Part shown: positions 24,542 through 32,648 of the stretch, piece after piece
Layout: every line of letters starts with the position of its first letter
Position numbering within the stretch: position 1 is the first letter of the stretch
Assembly (NCBI RefSeq): GCF_014529705.1
Contig: NZ_JAANIH010000015.1
Span: forward strand, 90,001-154,000
Direction of reading: 5' to 3'
DNA length: 64,000 bases
From: Bradyrhizobium campsiandrae
Lineage (GTDB): Bacteria; Pseudomonadota; Alphaproteobacteria; Rhizobiales; Xanthobacteraceae
The notes under the pieces: generated by a model
What the model was told of the DNA's origin: nothing
Seen by the model: only the letters and a program-made list of their open reading frames with translations
Databases searched by the model: none
Position numbers and translations under genes: made by a program

Positions 24542-24774
24542 TAATCCCTCCCATTGTTGTCGTTGGAGCCCCCAGCCCCATTCTCGTTCTGAGATCCACC
24601 TCCCGGCGCATCAAGCTTTTTGATGAGCTCCGCGAACCGGTCCGGAACCCCTTGCCGCACGACGTCGTCGTACATGGCGCGCAGCTGATGCCCTATCCGG
24701 GACTGAATCTCCGGAGTCAGGCCTCCCTTGCCGGGGGTCGTGCTTTTGCTGGCTTGAGACTTGAGATCTTTCAT
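24541..24774 (-). CDS. nepR: Anti-sigma factor NepR
   Basis: A 77-residue anti-sigma factor. The conserved core reads LTPEIQSRIGHQLRAMYDDV then VPDRFAELIKKLD, the two helices that clamp sigma factor or PhyR; flanks are low-complexity and charged, ending Gly/Asn-rich. The start is put at MKDLKSQASK; the frame is open upstream but without family features. Overlaps ecfG by one base. Under stress its partner becomes PhyR, releasing EcfG. Confidence 0.92.
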   Translation of the reverse strand: MKDLKSQASKSTTPGKGGLTPEIQSRIGHQLRAMYDDVVRQGVPDRFAELIKKLDAPGGGSQNENGAGGSNDNNGRD

Positions 24775-24872
24775 GACCTGTTCCACGTTTCCCCGAGTTA
24801 AGTGACTGCAAAATAGAGAAATTTTCTCAACCGGGAGCCGTTCCCTGGATAGGCACAATTCCAGGTTCGATA

Positions 24873-24899
24873 AAAAGTTCCGCCGCTAGCGGAACTTTT
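24873..24899. promoter_or_regulatory. Perfect inverted repeat with back-to-back GGAAC motifs between nepR and phyR
   Basis: Arms AAAAGTTCCGC and GCGGAACTTTT (11 bp, exact) flank the 5-base centre CGCTA. Each arm contains GGAAC, the -35 box of EcfG-type promoters, pointing outward to phyR on one strand and nepR-ecfG on the other. It could be paired divergent promoters, a protein-binding dyad, or a terminator-like hairpin; position favours a regulatory role. Confidence 0.5.
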
Positions 24900-24915
24900 G
24901 TTGGCCTGAGGCGTA
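24891..24915 (+). promoter_or_regulatory. Candidate EcfG-dependent promoter of phyR
   Basis: GGAAC (24891-24895), 16 bases, then CGTA (24912-24915), one base off the EcfG consensus CGTT. It is 69 bases upstream of the phyR ATG. The mirrored GGAAC towards nepR has no good CGTT at the right distance. Confidence 0.4.
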
Positions 24916-24983
24916 AACAGCCCAGCAGGGGAACCCGGGCCCCCCGCGTTTGCTAGGCCGGCCCGAAGATCGATGGAGTGGGG

Positions 24984-25790
24984 ATGTCCCGTTCACAGCT
25001 TGTAGCTGAACACTTGCCGTTGTTGCGCCGGTACGCGCGCGCCCTGACGGGCAGCCAGGCCTCCGGCGACGCCTATGTCGCAGCCATGTTGGAAGCCATG
25101 CTCGGGGATCCCAGTGTGCTCGACGAGAGCCATGGACCGCGGGCCGGCTTGTTTCGGCTGTTCACCCAGATCTGGAATTCCGTCTCCGTGAATGACGATT
25201 CCGAGGTGGCGACGCTGCCGATGCCGCCGGAGCGGCGGTTGTCCAACATCACGCCGCTGCCGCGGCAGGCCTTCCTGCTGCTCTCGCTCGAAGGGTTCTC
25301 GGAAGAGGAAGTCGCCTATATCCTCTCGACCGACGTCGCCGAGACGCGGCGGCTGGCCGATACCGCCGGCCGCGAGATGGCGGCGGAGATCGCAACCGAC
25401 GTCCTGATCATCGAGGACGAGACCTTCATCGCCATGGACCTCGAAAGCCTGGTGAAGAATCTCGGCCACAATGTCGTGGGCGTGGCGCGCACCCATGCCG
25501 ATGCGGTGGCGCTGGCCAAGAACAAGCGGCCGGGCCTCATCCTCGCCGACATCCAGCTCGCCGACGGCTCGTCGGGCCTGGATGCGGTCAACGAGCTGCT
25601 CCGCACCTTCGAGGTCCCGGTGGTGTTCATCACCGCCTATCCCGAGCGCTTCCTCACCGGCGAGCGCCCGGAGCCGGCCTTCCTGATCTCAAAACCGTTC
25701 CAGCCCGCGATGGTCTCGGCGGTGGCGAGCCAGGCCCTGTTCTTCCAGCGCAACTCGCGCAACCGCACGCCGAAGGCGCCGGCGGCTTAA
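24984..25790 (+). CDS. phyR: Response regulator PhyR (sigma-like domain plus receiver)
   Basis: A 268-residue response regulator. Residues about 1-135 are the EcfG-like decoy domain (EHLPLLRRYARALTGSQASG, then PLPRQAFLLLSLEGFSEEEV), and about 137-260 is a receiver with acidic pocket IIEDE, phosphoacceptor Asp189 (ILADIQLADGS), and the Lys of FLISKPF. On phosphorylation the decoy domain captures NepR. The ATG at 24984 is used; a GTG lies two codons earlier. No histidine kinase for it is in the window. Followed by a good terminator. Confidence 0.95.
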   Translation: MSRSQLVAEHLPLLRRYARALTGSQASGDAYVAAMLEAMLGDPSVLDESHGPRAGLFRLFTQIWNSVSVNDDSEVATLPMPPERRLSNITPLPRQAFLLLSLEGFSEEEVAYILSTDVAETRRLADTAGREMAAEIATDVLIIEDETFIAMDLESLVKNLGHNVVGVARTHADAVALAKNKRPGLILADIQLADGSSGLDAVNELLRTFEVPVVFITAYPERFLTGERPEPAFLISKPFQPAMVSAVASQALFFQRNSRNRTPKAPAA

Positions 25791-25811
25791 GGAGCTTTCG
25801 TCAATAAGGAG

Positions 25812-25838
25812 ACGGCGCGTCGCAGGGCGCGCCGTTTT
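25812..25838 (+). terminator. Rho-independent terminator after phyR
   Basis: An 8-bp stem ACGGCGCG/CGCGCCGT with an 8-base loop is followed directly by TTTT, 22 bases after the phyR stop codon. Confidence 0.75.
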
Positions 25839-25854
25839 GCTGCCAACATTAAAT

Positions 25855-26703
25855 TCAGCAGCCGCGGCAGATGCTGCGAAGCATGGAATTGAGCTTGGCG
25901 TCGCTCGGCCCAGACGATTTCGCGTTCAGCTTGGCCTGGTCCTCGATCCAGGATTGGAGCAGTTTTTCCCGCTCCGGCGACGGTCCCAGATTCAACCGTG
26001 TCCCGTCAAAAGTCATAAGGACCGTCACGCTCTGCAGGTCGTCCTTCGCCTCGGCGGGTGGCTTCGGGAACGGCACGGAACGCTCGACCATGGCGAGGGC
26101 TGCGGCGTCCAGCGGCGCAAAGCCGGTGCTTTCAACCAATGCGGTCGAGACCAGTTTTCCGGAGCGGTCAACTACGAATGTGACACCGGCATCGGCCCTT
26201 TGACCCATGGCCTCGGGCGGAAACGATCTGTTGCGCCAGACATGCTCGGTAACTGCCTTGCGCCATGCGTCCATGGCGTCAGAGACCGCGAAGGCGGGCG
26301 TCGGCACGCTTGCCGCCAACCCGTAAGGCACGAGATCGAAATGGCGGCCGCTGAAGACAAGCGGCGCAATAAAAGAGAACTCGTCCTCCGTTAGTTCTGA
26401 CGGCGGCTCCGGAAAGGGTTGGGCACGATCGAAGACTGCCAGCAAAGCAGCATCCAACTGCCTAGATCCGGTGCTCGCAATCAGTGTCCGCGACATCAGC
26501 TTGCCGGATCTGTTGATGACGAACGACATCTTGGCGTTGCCAGACTGCTCCCGGGCTTCGACTGGAAGCAGCTTGTTACCGGCAATGTGCTTCGCCAACG
26601 CAGCCTTCCAAGCGATCGCGCGTTCGATCTGCAAGTCTGTTTGCGCGAGCGTGGGGCGACCTGCCAACAATCCGAGAAGGACGACTGACAAGAGGAGTTT
26701 CAT
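25855..26703 (-). CDS. Secreted protein with two TonB C-terminal-like repeats
   Basis: A protein of about 282 residues with a signal peptide (MKLLLSVVLLGLLAGRPTLA) and two copies of a TonB/TolA C-terminal-like fold: one around MSFVINRSGKLMSRTLIAST, one around VTFVVDRSGKLVSTALVEST. It lacks the N-terminal anchor and Pro-rich arm of a true TonB, so it is probably periplasmic rather than an energy transducer. It ends LRSICRGC, an ending shared with the neighbouring gene. The start is uncertain: ATGs at 26703, 26709 and 26724 are all in frame and none has a strong ribosome site. Confidence 0.7.
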   Translation of the reverse strand: MKLLLSVVLLGLLAGRPTLAQTDLQIERAIAWKAALAKHIAGNKLLPVEAREQSGNAKMSFVINRSGKLMSRTLIASTGSRQLDAALLAVFDRAQPFPEPPSELTEDEFSFIAPLVFSGRHFDLVPYGLAASVPTPAFAVSDAMDAWRKAVTEHVWRNRSFPPEAMGQRADAGVTFVVDRSGKLVSTALVESTGFAPLDAAALAMVERSVPFPKPPAEAKDDLQSVTVLMTFDGTRLNLGPSPEREKLLQSWIEDQAKLNAKSSGPSDAKLNSMLRSICRGC

Positions 26704-26740
26704 TCGCATGCGTTGCTTCGCGCGCATCGGTGAGGAGATC

Positions 26741-27202
26741 TCAACAGCCACGGCAGATGCTGTGAAGCTTGGCATTGACTTTGGCCTCATCGGCAGCCGC
26801 TTCTGCGGGAAGCGGGTTCCTCCAGGGCATTTCCCTTTTTGCATGGAAGATCACCGGGACCGTGAATCGAAGGTTGTCCTCTTCAATATCAGCGGGCGGC
26901 TCCGGAAATGGAGCGGCGGCTTCGACCATTGCCAAGGCGGCAGCATCGAGCTCGCTAGAGCCTGTACTTTCAACCAGCGCACTGGAAACGAGATTGCCGG
27001 TCCGGTCGAGCACGAATACCACCCTAGCCGTACCGCCCTCGGCCGGCGCGTTGCTAGGAAAGGTCTTTTTGCTTGCCAATTGGAGACTAAGCCGCCTCTT
27101 CCATATTTCAACGGAGTTCGCTTGCCGGTCTAGCGTATCAGGCTCTGCATGCGTGGGATAAGCCACCAGCAATCCAAGCGCGGCCAAAAAGAAGAATCTC
27201 AT
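26741..27202 (-). CDS. Secreted protein with one TonB C-terminal-like repeat
   Basis: A protein of about 153 residues: signal peptide (MRFFFLAALGLLVAYPTHA), one TonB-C-like unit (ARVVFVLDRTGNLVSSALVE), and the tail LHSICRGC, identical in its last six residues to that of the next gene downstream. It is a half-size paralog of that gene and lies 37 bases upstream of it on the same strand, so the two form a probable operon. Start codons at 27202 or 27208 are equally possible. The function is unknown; the shared C-terminal CxxC-like pair may be lipid-, metal- or disulfide-related. Confidence 0.7.
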   Translation of the reverse strand: MRFFFLAALGLLVAYPTHAEPDTLDRQANSVEIWKRRLSLQLASKKTFPSNAPAEGGTARVVFVLDRTGNLVSSALVESTGSSELDAAALAMVEAAAPFPEPPADIEEDNLRFTVPVIFHAKREMPWRNPLPAEAAADEAKVNAKLHSICRGC

Positions 27203-27394
27203 TTGCATTGGTAAGGATAATAATCGCGGCACGGTTGATTACAAGGATCGATGCTCGTTTTGCGCTCCTGCCGTTGTGCGCAAGTCGAATGACCGTGAGG
27301 CCATGACGTGCTTGACGGCAACCTCATTGCCTCGTTGATATTTCGCCGCGATGACATCTATCCATCGTCGCTTCAACCCCCCCGGAGACTTCGC

Positions 27395-27994
27395 ATGGAC
27401 CAGCAGCTGCTCGACCGCCTCGCCATCCGCGATCTCGTCGAGAACTGGGCGGTGTGGCGCGACGCCGGTGACTGGGAGCGGTTTGCCACCGTCTGGCACG
27501 AAGAGGGCTGGATGTCGGCCACCTGGTTTCAGGGGCCGGCGCGGGAGTTCATGCGCGTCAGCCAGGAAGGCTTTGCCAGGGGCGTACGCATCCTGCATTT
27601 CCTCGGTGGCACGAGCATCGACCTTTCAGGTGAGCGGGCGATCGCGCAGACCAAGATGACGATCTCGCAGCGGGCCCTGGTGCACGACGTGCTCTGCGAC
27701 GTCGTCTGCACCGGCCGCTTCTACGATTTCCTGGAGAAGCGGAGGGGCCAATGGGGCATCGTCCGCCGCCAGCCGATCTACGAGAAGGACCGGATCGACC
27801 CGGTCGATCCCGCCGCCACGCTTCGCCTCGACCAGCAGGCGCTCGCCGCGCTCCCCGAAGGCTACCGCCATCTCGCCTACATGCAGGAGCTGATCGGCTA
27901 CAAGGTCAAGCGTGACATGCCCGGCCTGACCGGCCCCGAGGTCGAGAAGCTCTATGGCGAGGGGCGTGCCTGGCTGGCGGGGAAGCCGAAATAG
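27395..27994 (+). CDS. NTF2-like (SnoaL-type) nuclear transport factor 2 family protein
   Basis: A 199-residue protein whose first 140 residues have the cone-like NTF2 pattern: LLDRLAIRDLVENWAVWRDA, DWERFATVWHEEGWMSATWF, then beta strands ending RGQWGIVRRQPIYEKD. Such folds act as small hydratases, isomerases or dehydratases, or bind ligands. GGAG precedes the ATG at 27395. The last 50 residues are a helical extension (HLAYMQELIGYKVKRDMPGL). It stands alone; I cannot name a substrate. Confidence 0.75.
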   Translation: MDQQLLDRLAIRDLVENWAVWRDAGDWERFATVWHEEGWMSATWFQGPAREFMRVSQEGFARGVRILHFLGGTSIDLSGERAIAQTKMTISQRALVHDVLCDVVCTGRFYDFLEKRRGQWGIVRRQPIYEKDRIDPVDPAATLRLDQQALAALPEGYRHLAYMQELIGYKVKRDMPGLTGPEVEKLYGEGRAWLAGKPK

Positions 27995-28026
27995 TCTTGC
28001 GGGAAGTGAACCCCAGACAAAAGTAA

Positions 28027-28055
28027 GGCGCGACTGGCATCACCACAGTCGCGCC
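28027..28055. terminator. Terminator-like hairpin after the NTF2-like gene
   Basis: A perfect 10-bp stem GGCGCGACTG/CAGTCGCGCC with a 9-base loop, 32 bases after the stop codon. No T run follows, so it may be a factor-dependent end or an mRNA-stabilising hairpin. Confidence 0.45.
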
Positions 28056-28259
28056 CTACGTCGCCGGCTTATGGGGCAGGGGGGAATAGCCGGCTGTTGA
28101 GACGACTCCCGGGCGCCAGAGTCGTTCCAGCCGATTGCAAAATATTTCGGTGGCCAGGCTACGTTTTCGCACACGGTTAAGTGATCTTAACATGTCGGAA
28201 ACTCCCGTCCTTCCCTCGCGTTGTTCCCGCGATCGCCATGGGGCGAGGGATCGACAGCC

Positions 28260-28691
28260 ATGCCACATATTCAAAAGGTATTTCTTGGTGCCGTCGCCAT
28301 CGCCGCGACACTAGGTGCCGTGCAGGTCGGCGCCGTGCAGCTGGCTTCCGGGCACGATCTGGCGGACCGCTGGGAGGCGGTGGTTGACCAGCCGGGCCAG
28401 ATCTCGGGTCGCAACCCTATCAGCCATAATGTCAACCGCACTGGCAAGTCCGACCGGCTTGCCGACTTGAAACCGGCGGCGGTTCCCACCCGCACCGTCT
28501 CGATGCGGCTGAACGACCTGCCCGATACGTCCGTTCTGTTGAGAGTCCCCGCGGTGATCGAGACCGGCAACGCCAAGCCGGTGCCCACGATGTTGAAGCC
28601 CGGCCGCAAGCCGACCATCGCTTGCGAGGCGATGGTCAGCTCCCTGACCGAGGTCGCCAAACTGCTGCAGCCGGGCCGCTGCGTGACCTGA
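28260..28691 (+). CDS. Secreted hypothetical protein
   Basis: A 143-residue protein with an N-terminal hydrophobic signal (VFLGAVAIAATLGAVQVGAV) and a C-terminal section with two Cys that could pair (TIACEAMVSSLTEVAKLLQ then PGRCVT at the very end). The middle is polar with no recognised domain. The ATG at 28260 has a GAGGG ribosome site upstream. I do not recognise a function. It precedes htpG by about 120 bases in the same direction but is probably independent. Confidence 0.65.
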   Translation: MPHIQKVFLGAVAIAATLGAVQVGAVQLASGHDLADRWEAVVDQPGQISGRNPISHNVNRTGKSDRLADLKPAAVPTRTVSMRLNDLPDTSVLLRVPAVIETGNAKPVPTMLKPGRKPTIACEAMVSSLTEVAKLLQPGRCVT

Positions 28692-28813
28692 TCGACCCCG
28701 CCCTCACGCAAAAACGTCCTCCTCTCGGAGGGCGGCCTTGCGCGTCCACTTGATCCCAAATCCCACCGCGCTATATCCGGGCTTTCTCCATCTCTGATTG
28801 ACCGGGTAAACGC

Positions 28814-30691
28814 ATGACGACGTCCGATACGGCTACGCATACGCAGCCTTTCCAGGCCGAGGTTTCCGAGCTGCTGCACCTGATGGTGCATTCCGTCTAT
28901 TCGGAGACCGACATTTTCCTGCGCGAGCTCGTCTCCAACGCCTCGGATGCCTGCGACAAGCTGCGCTATGAGGCGATCGCCAATCCGGGCCTGCTGGGCG
29001 AGGGGGACGCGCTCAAGATCCGCATCATCCCGAACAAGACCGCCACGACGCTCACGATCGCCGACAACGGCATCGGCATGGAGCGGCAGGAGCTGATCGA
29101 CCATCTCGGCACCATCGCCCGCTCCGGCACCAAGGCCTTCGTGTCGAAGCTGAAAGAGGCCAAGGACGGTCTCGGCCTGATCGGCCAGTTCGGCGTCGGC
29201 TTCTATTCCGCCTTCATGGTCGCCGAGAAGATCGTCGTCATCAGCCGCCGCGCCGGCGAAAGCGACGTCTGGACCTGGACGTCGTCGGGCGGCTCCGGCT
29301 TCGAGATCGCGCGCGCCAGCGACGAGGAGGCGTCGCGGGTTCAGCGCGGCACCGAGATCGTCCTGCACCTGAAGGACGACGCGAAGAAATATCTCGAAAC
29401 ATACGAGATCGAGCGCATCGTCAGCGCCTATTCCGACAACATCCTGTTTCCCATCGAGCTGGTGCCGGAACAAGGCGAGCCGCGCCAGATCAACTCGGCG
29501 AGCGCGCTGTGGCAGCGCCCGAAATCCGAGCTGACGACGGAAGACTACAAGAAGGCCTATCAGCAGATCGCGTCCGCCTTCGACGATCCCGCGATGACGT
29601 TGCACTACCGCGCCGAGGGGCGTTACTCCTACGCGGTGCTGCTGTTTGCGCCCTCGACCAAGCCGTTCGACCTGTTCGAGCCGAACCGCAAGGGCCGCGT
29701 CAAGCTCTACGTTCGCCGCGTCTTCATCACTGATGATGCCGACCTGCTGCCGGGGTACCTGCGCTTCATCCGCGGTGTCGTCGACAGCGAGGATCTTCCG
29801 CTCAACATCTCCCGCGAGATGCTCCAGAACAATCCGCAGCTGGCGCAGATCCGCAAGGCGGTGGCGACCCGCGTCGTCAACGAGCTCGAGAGCCTCGCCG
29901 AGAAGGACGCGGACAACTTTGCAAAGATCTGGGACGGCTTCGGCGCGGTGCTGAAAGAGGGCATCTACGAGGATTTCGAGCGTCGCGAAAAGCTGCTCGC
30001 GCTGTCGCGCTTCACCACCACGTCAGGCGAGAAGCGCGCGCTCAAGGATGTCGTCGCCGATTTCAAGCCGAACCAGACCGAGATCTACTATCTCGTCGGC
30101 GATAGCATCGAACGGCTGAAATCCAGTCCGCGGCTGGAAGCGGCGACCGCACGCGGCATCGAGGTGTTGCTGCTGTCCGATCCGGTCGATGCGTTCTGGA
30201 CCTCGATGCCGACGGAGTTCGAGGGCAAGCCGCTGAAGTCGCTGAGCCAGGGCGACCTCAATCTCGACCTGATTCCGCGCGTCGACGACAAGGACGAGGC
30301 GAAGAAGGACGAGCCCTCGGCGGACGAGGCCGCCACCATCGCCGTGATCAAGGCGGCGCTCGGCGAGCGCGTCAGCGACGTCAAGGCCTCGACCCGGCTG
30401 ACCAGCTCGGCATCCTGCCTCGTTGCCGACAGCCAGGGCCCGAGCCGCGAGCTCGAGCGCATCCTGGCGCAGCAGAACCGCGGCATGCGCACCAAGCCGA
30501 TCCTGGAGATCAATCTCCGCCACCCGATGGTGACCGCGATCACCAAAGCGCAGGCCGGCTCGAAGACCGTCGACGATCTCAGCCTTCTCTTGCTTGAACA
30601 GGCGCAGATCCTGGATGGCGAGCTGCCGGAGGATCCGGCTGCGTTCGCGGCAAGGCTGAACCGGCTGGTGCTGCAGGGGCTCGGCGGGTAG
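28814..30691 (+). CDS. htpG: Molecular chaperone HtpG (Hsp90)
   Basis: A 625-residue cytosolic ATP-driven chaperone, close to the usual bacterial length. The N-terminal ATPase has the GHKL motifs: [19 protein letters not shown] (catalytic Glu and Asn), IADNGIGM, and [14 protein letters not shown]. The middle domain has [19 protein letters not shown] and [18 protein letters not shown]; the C-terminal dimerisation domain is complete ([16 protein letters not shown] onward). Lies downstream of the stress-response locus but no EcfG-type promoter was seen directly before it. Confidence 0.97.
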   Translation: MTTSDTATHTQPFQAEVSELLHLMVHSVYSETDIFLRELVSNASDACDKLRYEAIANPGLLGEGDALKIRIIPNKTATTLTIADNGIGMERQELIDHLGTIARSGTKAFVSKLKEAKDGLGLIGQFGVGFYSAFMVAEKIVVISRRAGESDVWTWTSSGGSGFEIARASDEEASRVQRGTEIVLHLKDDAKKYLETYEIERIVSAYSDNILFPIELVPEQGEPRQINSASALWQRPKSELTTEDYKKAYQQIASAFDDPAMTLHYRAEGRYSYAVLLFAPSTKPFDLFEPNRKGRVKLYVRRVFITDDADLLPGYLRFIRGVVDSEDLPLNISREMLQNNPQLAQIRKAVATRVVNELESLAEKDADNFAKIWDGFGAVLKEGIYEDFERREKLLALSRFTTTSGEKRALKDVVADFKPNQTEIYYLVGDSIERLKSSPRLEAATARGIEVLLLSDPVDAFWTSMPTEFEGKPLKSLSQGDLNLDLIPRVDDKDEAKKDEPSADEAATIAVIKAALGERVSDVKASTRLTSSASCLVADSQGPSRELERILAQQNRGMRTKPILEINLRHPMVTAITKAQAGSKTVDDLSLLLLEQAQILDGELPEDPAAFAARLNRLVLQGLGG

Positions 30692-30728
30692 CGCGCAGGC
30701 CGCGCTCACCTTGCCGTCATTGTCCCCA

Positions 30729-30754
30729 GGAACAGTCGCCTCCGGCGAGGTGTT
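30729..30754 (+). promoter_or_regulatory. Candidate EcfG-type promoter before the DUF3551 genes
   Basis: GGAAC (30729-30733), 17 bases, then TGTT (30751-30754), one base from the EcfG consensus CGTT. It lies 61 bases upstream of the first DUF3551 gene and just after the end of htpG. Confidence 0.45.
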
Positions 30755-30814
30755 GTGTCATAGGAGGCCGTCGGCGCCTGATCCGCCGACGCCACCGATT
30801 TGAGGAAATCTCCG

Positions 30815-31093
30815 ATGCGCCTGTCTCTCCTGACCCTCACCGCTATTGCCACGATGTTCATGGCGGCAGATGCCAGCGCGCAGACCTATGATCCGCGCTA
30901 CCCGGTGTGCATGCACGTGTTCACGACCGGCGGCCGGGGCGGTGGCGGCGATTATTTCGACTGCTCCTTCACCTCGCTGCCGCAATGCCGTGCCTCGGCG
31001 TCGGGCCTCGCCGCCAGCTGCGACGTCAATCCCTACTTCGCTTTCGACGAGCCGCCGCCCCCGCCGCGCAAGCGTCACAAGAGGGTGTACTGA
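30815..31093 (+). CDS. DUF3551 family small secreted protein
   Basis: A 92-residue protein with a signal peptide (LSLLTLTAIATMFMAADASA) and the DUF3551 core: PVCMHVFTTGG, YFDCSFTSLPQCRASASGL and CDVNPYF, with four Cys that could form two disulfides. The tail is Pro-rich then basic. The ATG at 30815 has AGGAAA 7 nt upstream. The family is common in Bradyrhizobium relatives and has no known role. A second copy follows 7 bases later. A stress-type promoter motif lies upstream. Confidence 0.85.
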   Translation: MRLSLLTLTAIATMFMAADASAQTYDPRYPVCMHVFTTGGRGGGGDYFDCSFTSLPQCRASASGLAASCDVNPYFAFDEPPPPPRKRHKRVY

Positions 31094-31100
31094 GGCTGCG

Positions 31101-31394
31101 ATGAGGCTTGCGGCGGACAACATCGGGATGCGCCGCTCGCTTGGCTGCGTCATGACGGTCGGTGCATGGCTTGCGGCGGCGCCGTCGCAGGCCCAGACCT
31201 TCGATCCCAGTTTTCCCGTCTGCATGCACGTCTATTCCGGCGCGAGCGGCGGTGGCGGCGACTGGTATGACTGCTCCTTCACGTCGCTGCCGCAGTGCCG
31301 CGCGACCGCTGCCGGCCAGGCTGCGAGCTGCGATCCCAATCCATACTACGTTGCCAGCGCAACGCGGCGCTTGCGCCACGGCCAAAATCGCTAG
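31101..31394 (+). CDS. DUF3551 family small secreted protein, tandem copy
   Basis: A 97-residue paralog of the preceding gene with the same core (PVCMHVYSGASGGGGDWYDC, FTSLPQCRATAAGQ, CDPNPYY) after a signal-like hydrophobic stretch ending SQAQT. The C-terminus is short and basic instead of Pro-rich. GAGG lies 6 nt before the ATG; an internal ATG at 31128 would give a more typical signal peptide. Its 7-base spacing from the first copy marks a tandem duplication in one transcript. Confidence 0.8.
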   Translation: MRLAADNIGMRRSLGCVMTVGAWLAAAPSQAQTFDPSFPVCMHVYSGASGGGGDWYDCSFTSLPQCRATAAGQAASCDPNPYYVASATRRLRHGQNR

Positions 31395-31433
31395 CGTCGG
31401 GCAATGCCCGGCTTTGCAGGCACGAGCGAGCCG

Positions 31434-32414
31434 CTATTCCTTCTTGATGCCCGACAGCTCGACCACCTTGCGCCAGCGTTCGGTCTCGGCGGTGAGCATG
31501 CGGCCGAATTCGTCTGCATTGCCGTGCAGCGGGATCGCGCCGAGCTCGGCGATGCGAGCCTTGATCGCGGGATCGGACAGCGCCGTGTCGATCTCGCGAT
31601 TGAGCAGATCGACGATCTCGCGCGGTGTGTCGTAGGGCGCCCCGACGCCGTAGAAGGAGGACGTCTCGTAGCCGGGCAGTGTCTCCGCGATCGGCGGGAC
31701 GTCGGGCAGGATCTCCGATCGCTCGCGCGTGGTGACGCCGAGCGCGCGCAGCTTGCCGGCACGCACCAGTTCGAAGGACGAGGTGACGTTGTCGAACATG
31801 CCGTGGATCTGGCCGCTCATCACGTCGGTCAGGCCCGGCGCCGAGCCGCGATATGGCACATGGGTGAATTGCACGCCGGCCATCGACTTGAACAGCTCGC
31901 CGGAGAGATGCAGCGAGGTGCCGATACCGGAGGAGGCGATCGACATCTTGCCGGAACTGGCCTTGGCGTAAGCGATGAAGTCCGCGACGCTCTTCACCGG
32001 CAGATCGTTGTTGATCACCAGCACCAGCGGAATGCGTGCGACGCCGGCAACCGGTGTGATGCCCTTGGCGAAGTCGTATGGCAGTGCCGGATCGAAGGAA
32101 GCGTTGATCGCATTCGCGGTCGAGGTCAGCAGCAGCGTGTAACCGTCAGGTGCAGAGGCGATCACGGCCTGGGTGCCGATATTGCTGCCGGCGCCGGGCT
32201 TGTTCTCGACCACGAAGCTCTGCCCGAGGCGTTCTGACAGGCGCTGGCAGATCAGCCGCGACAGTACGTCGGTGGCCCCGCCCGGTGCGTAGGGTACCAC
32301 CCATTTCACGCTGCGCGACGGATAGGACGGATTGCCGACCGCGAAGGCGCGCGGCGCCGCCAGCGTGGCTCCGGCGCATGCAACGGTCTGAAGCAAATGT
32401 CGCCTGGTGATCAT
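31434..32414 (-). CDS. Tripartite tricarboxylate transporter substrate-binding protein (Bug/TctC)
   Basis: A 326-residue periplasmic receptor. It has a Tat-like/Sec signal (MITRRHLLQTVACAGATLAA) and the Bug family blocks: YPSRSVKWVVPYAPGGATDV, VVENKPGAGSNIGTQAV, then THVPYRGSAPGLTDVMSGQI. It would bind a carboxylate for the TctAB membrane proteins, which are not nearby; orphan Bug genes are common in this group. It is divergent from the FATP-type ligase across about 230 bases in which I saw no operator. Confidence 0.92.
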   Translation of the reverse strand: MITRRHLLQTVACAGATLAAPRAFAVGNPSYPSRSVKWVVPYAPGGATDVLSRLICQRLSERLGQSFVVENKPGAGSNIGTQAVIASAPDGYTLLLTSTANAINASFDPALPYDFAKGITPVAGVARIPLVLVINNDLPVKSVADFIAYAKASSGKMSIASSGIGTSLHLSGELFKSMAGVQFTHVPYRGSAPGLTDVMSGQIHGMFDNVTSSFELVRAGKLRALGVTTRERSEILPDVPPIAETLPGYETSSFYGVGAPYDTPREIVDLLNREIDTALSDPAIKARIAELGAIPLHGNADEFGRMLTAETERWRKVVELSGIKKE

Positions 32415-32648
32415 CGTGGCCTCCAGTTCATCGCTCGAGGAGCGAGAGGACTCGTCTAGCGCGCTCGAATGACTGGAACTGCTATCGCAAGAATCATGCG
32501 AGGCCGCACCTCGTTCCGATCGGCTTGGTAAAGGATGATTGCAGTTAACCGCGAGCTAACCGAGTTTTACCTTGTCTCTTAACACCTGGGCAGGGCACGC
32601 AGGTTAAGCTGCCGCAATAAGCAGATACCGCCCGAAAGAAGAAACGGC

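Noticed and set aside
24930..24950. GGAAC followed by CGTT upstream of phyR
   Set aside because: The spacer is only 12 bases, too short for an EcfG promoter that needs 16-17.
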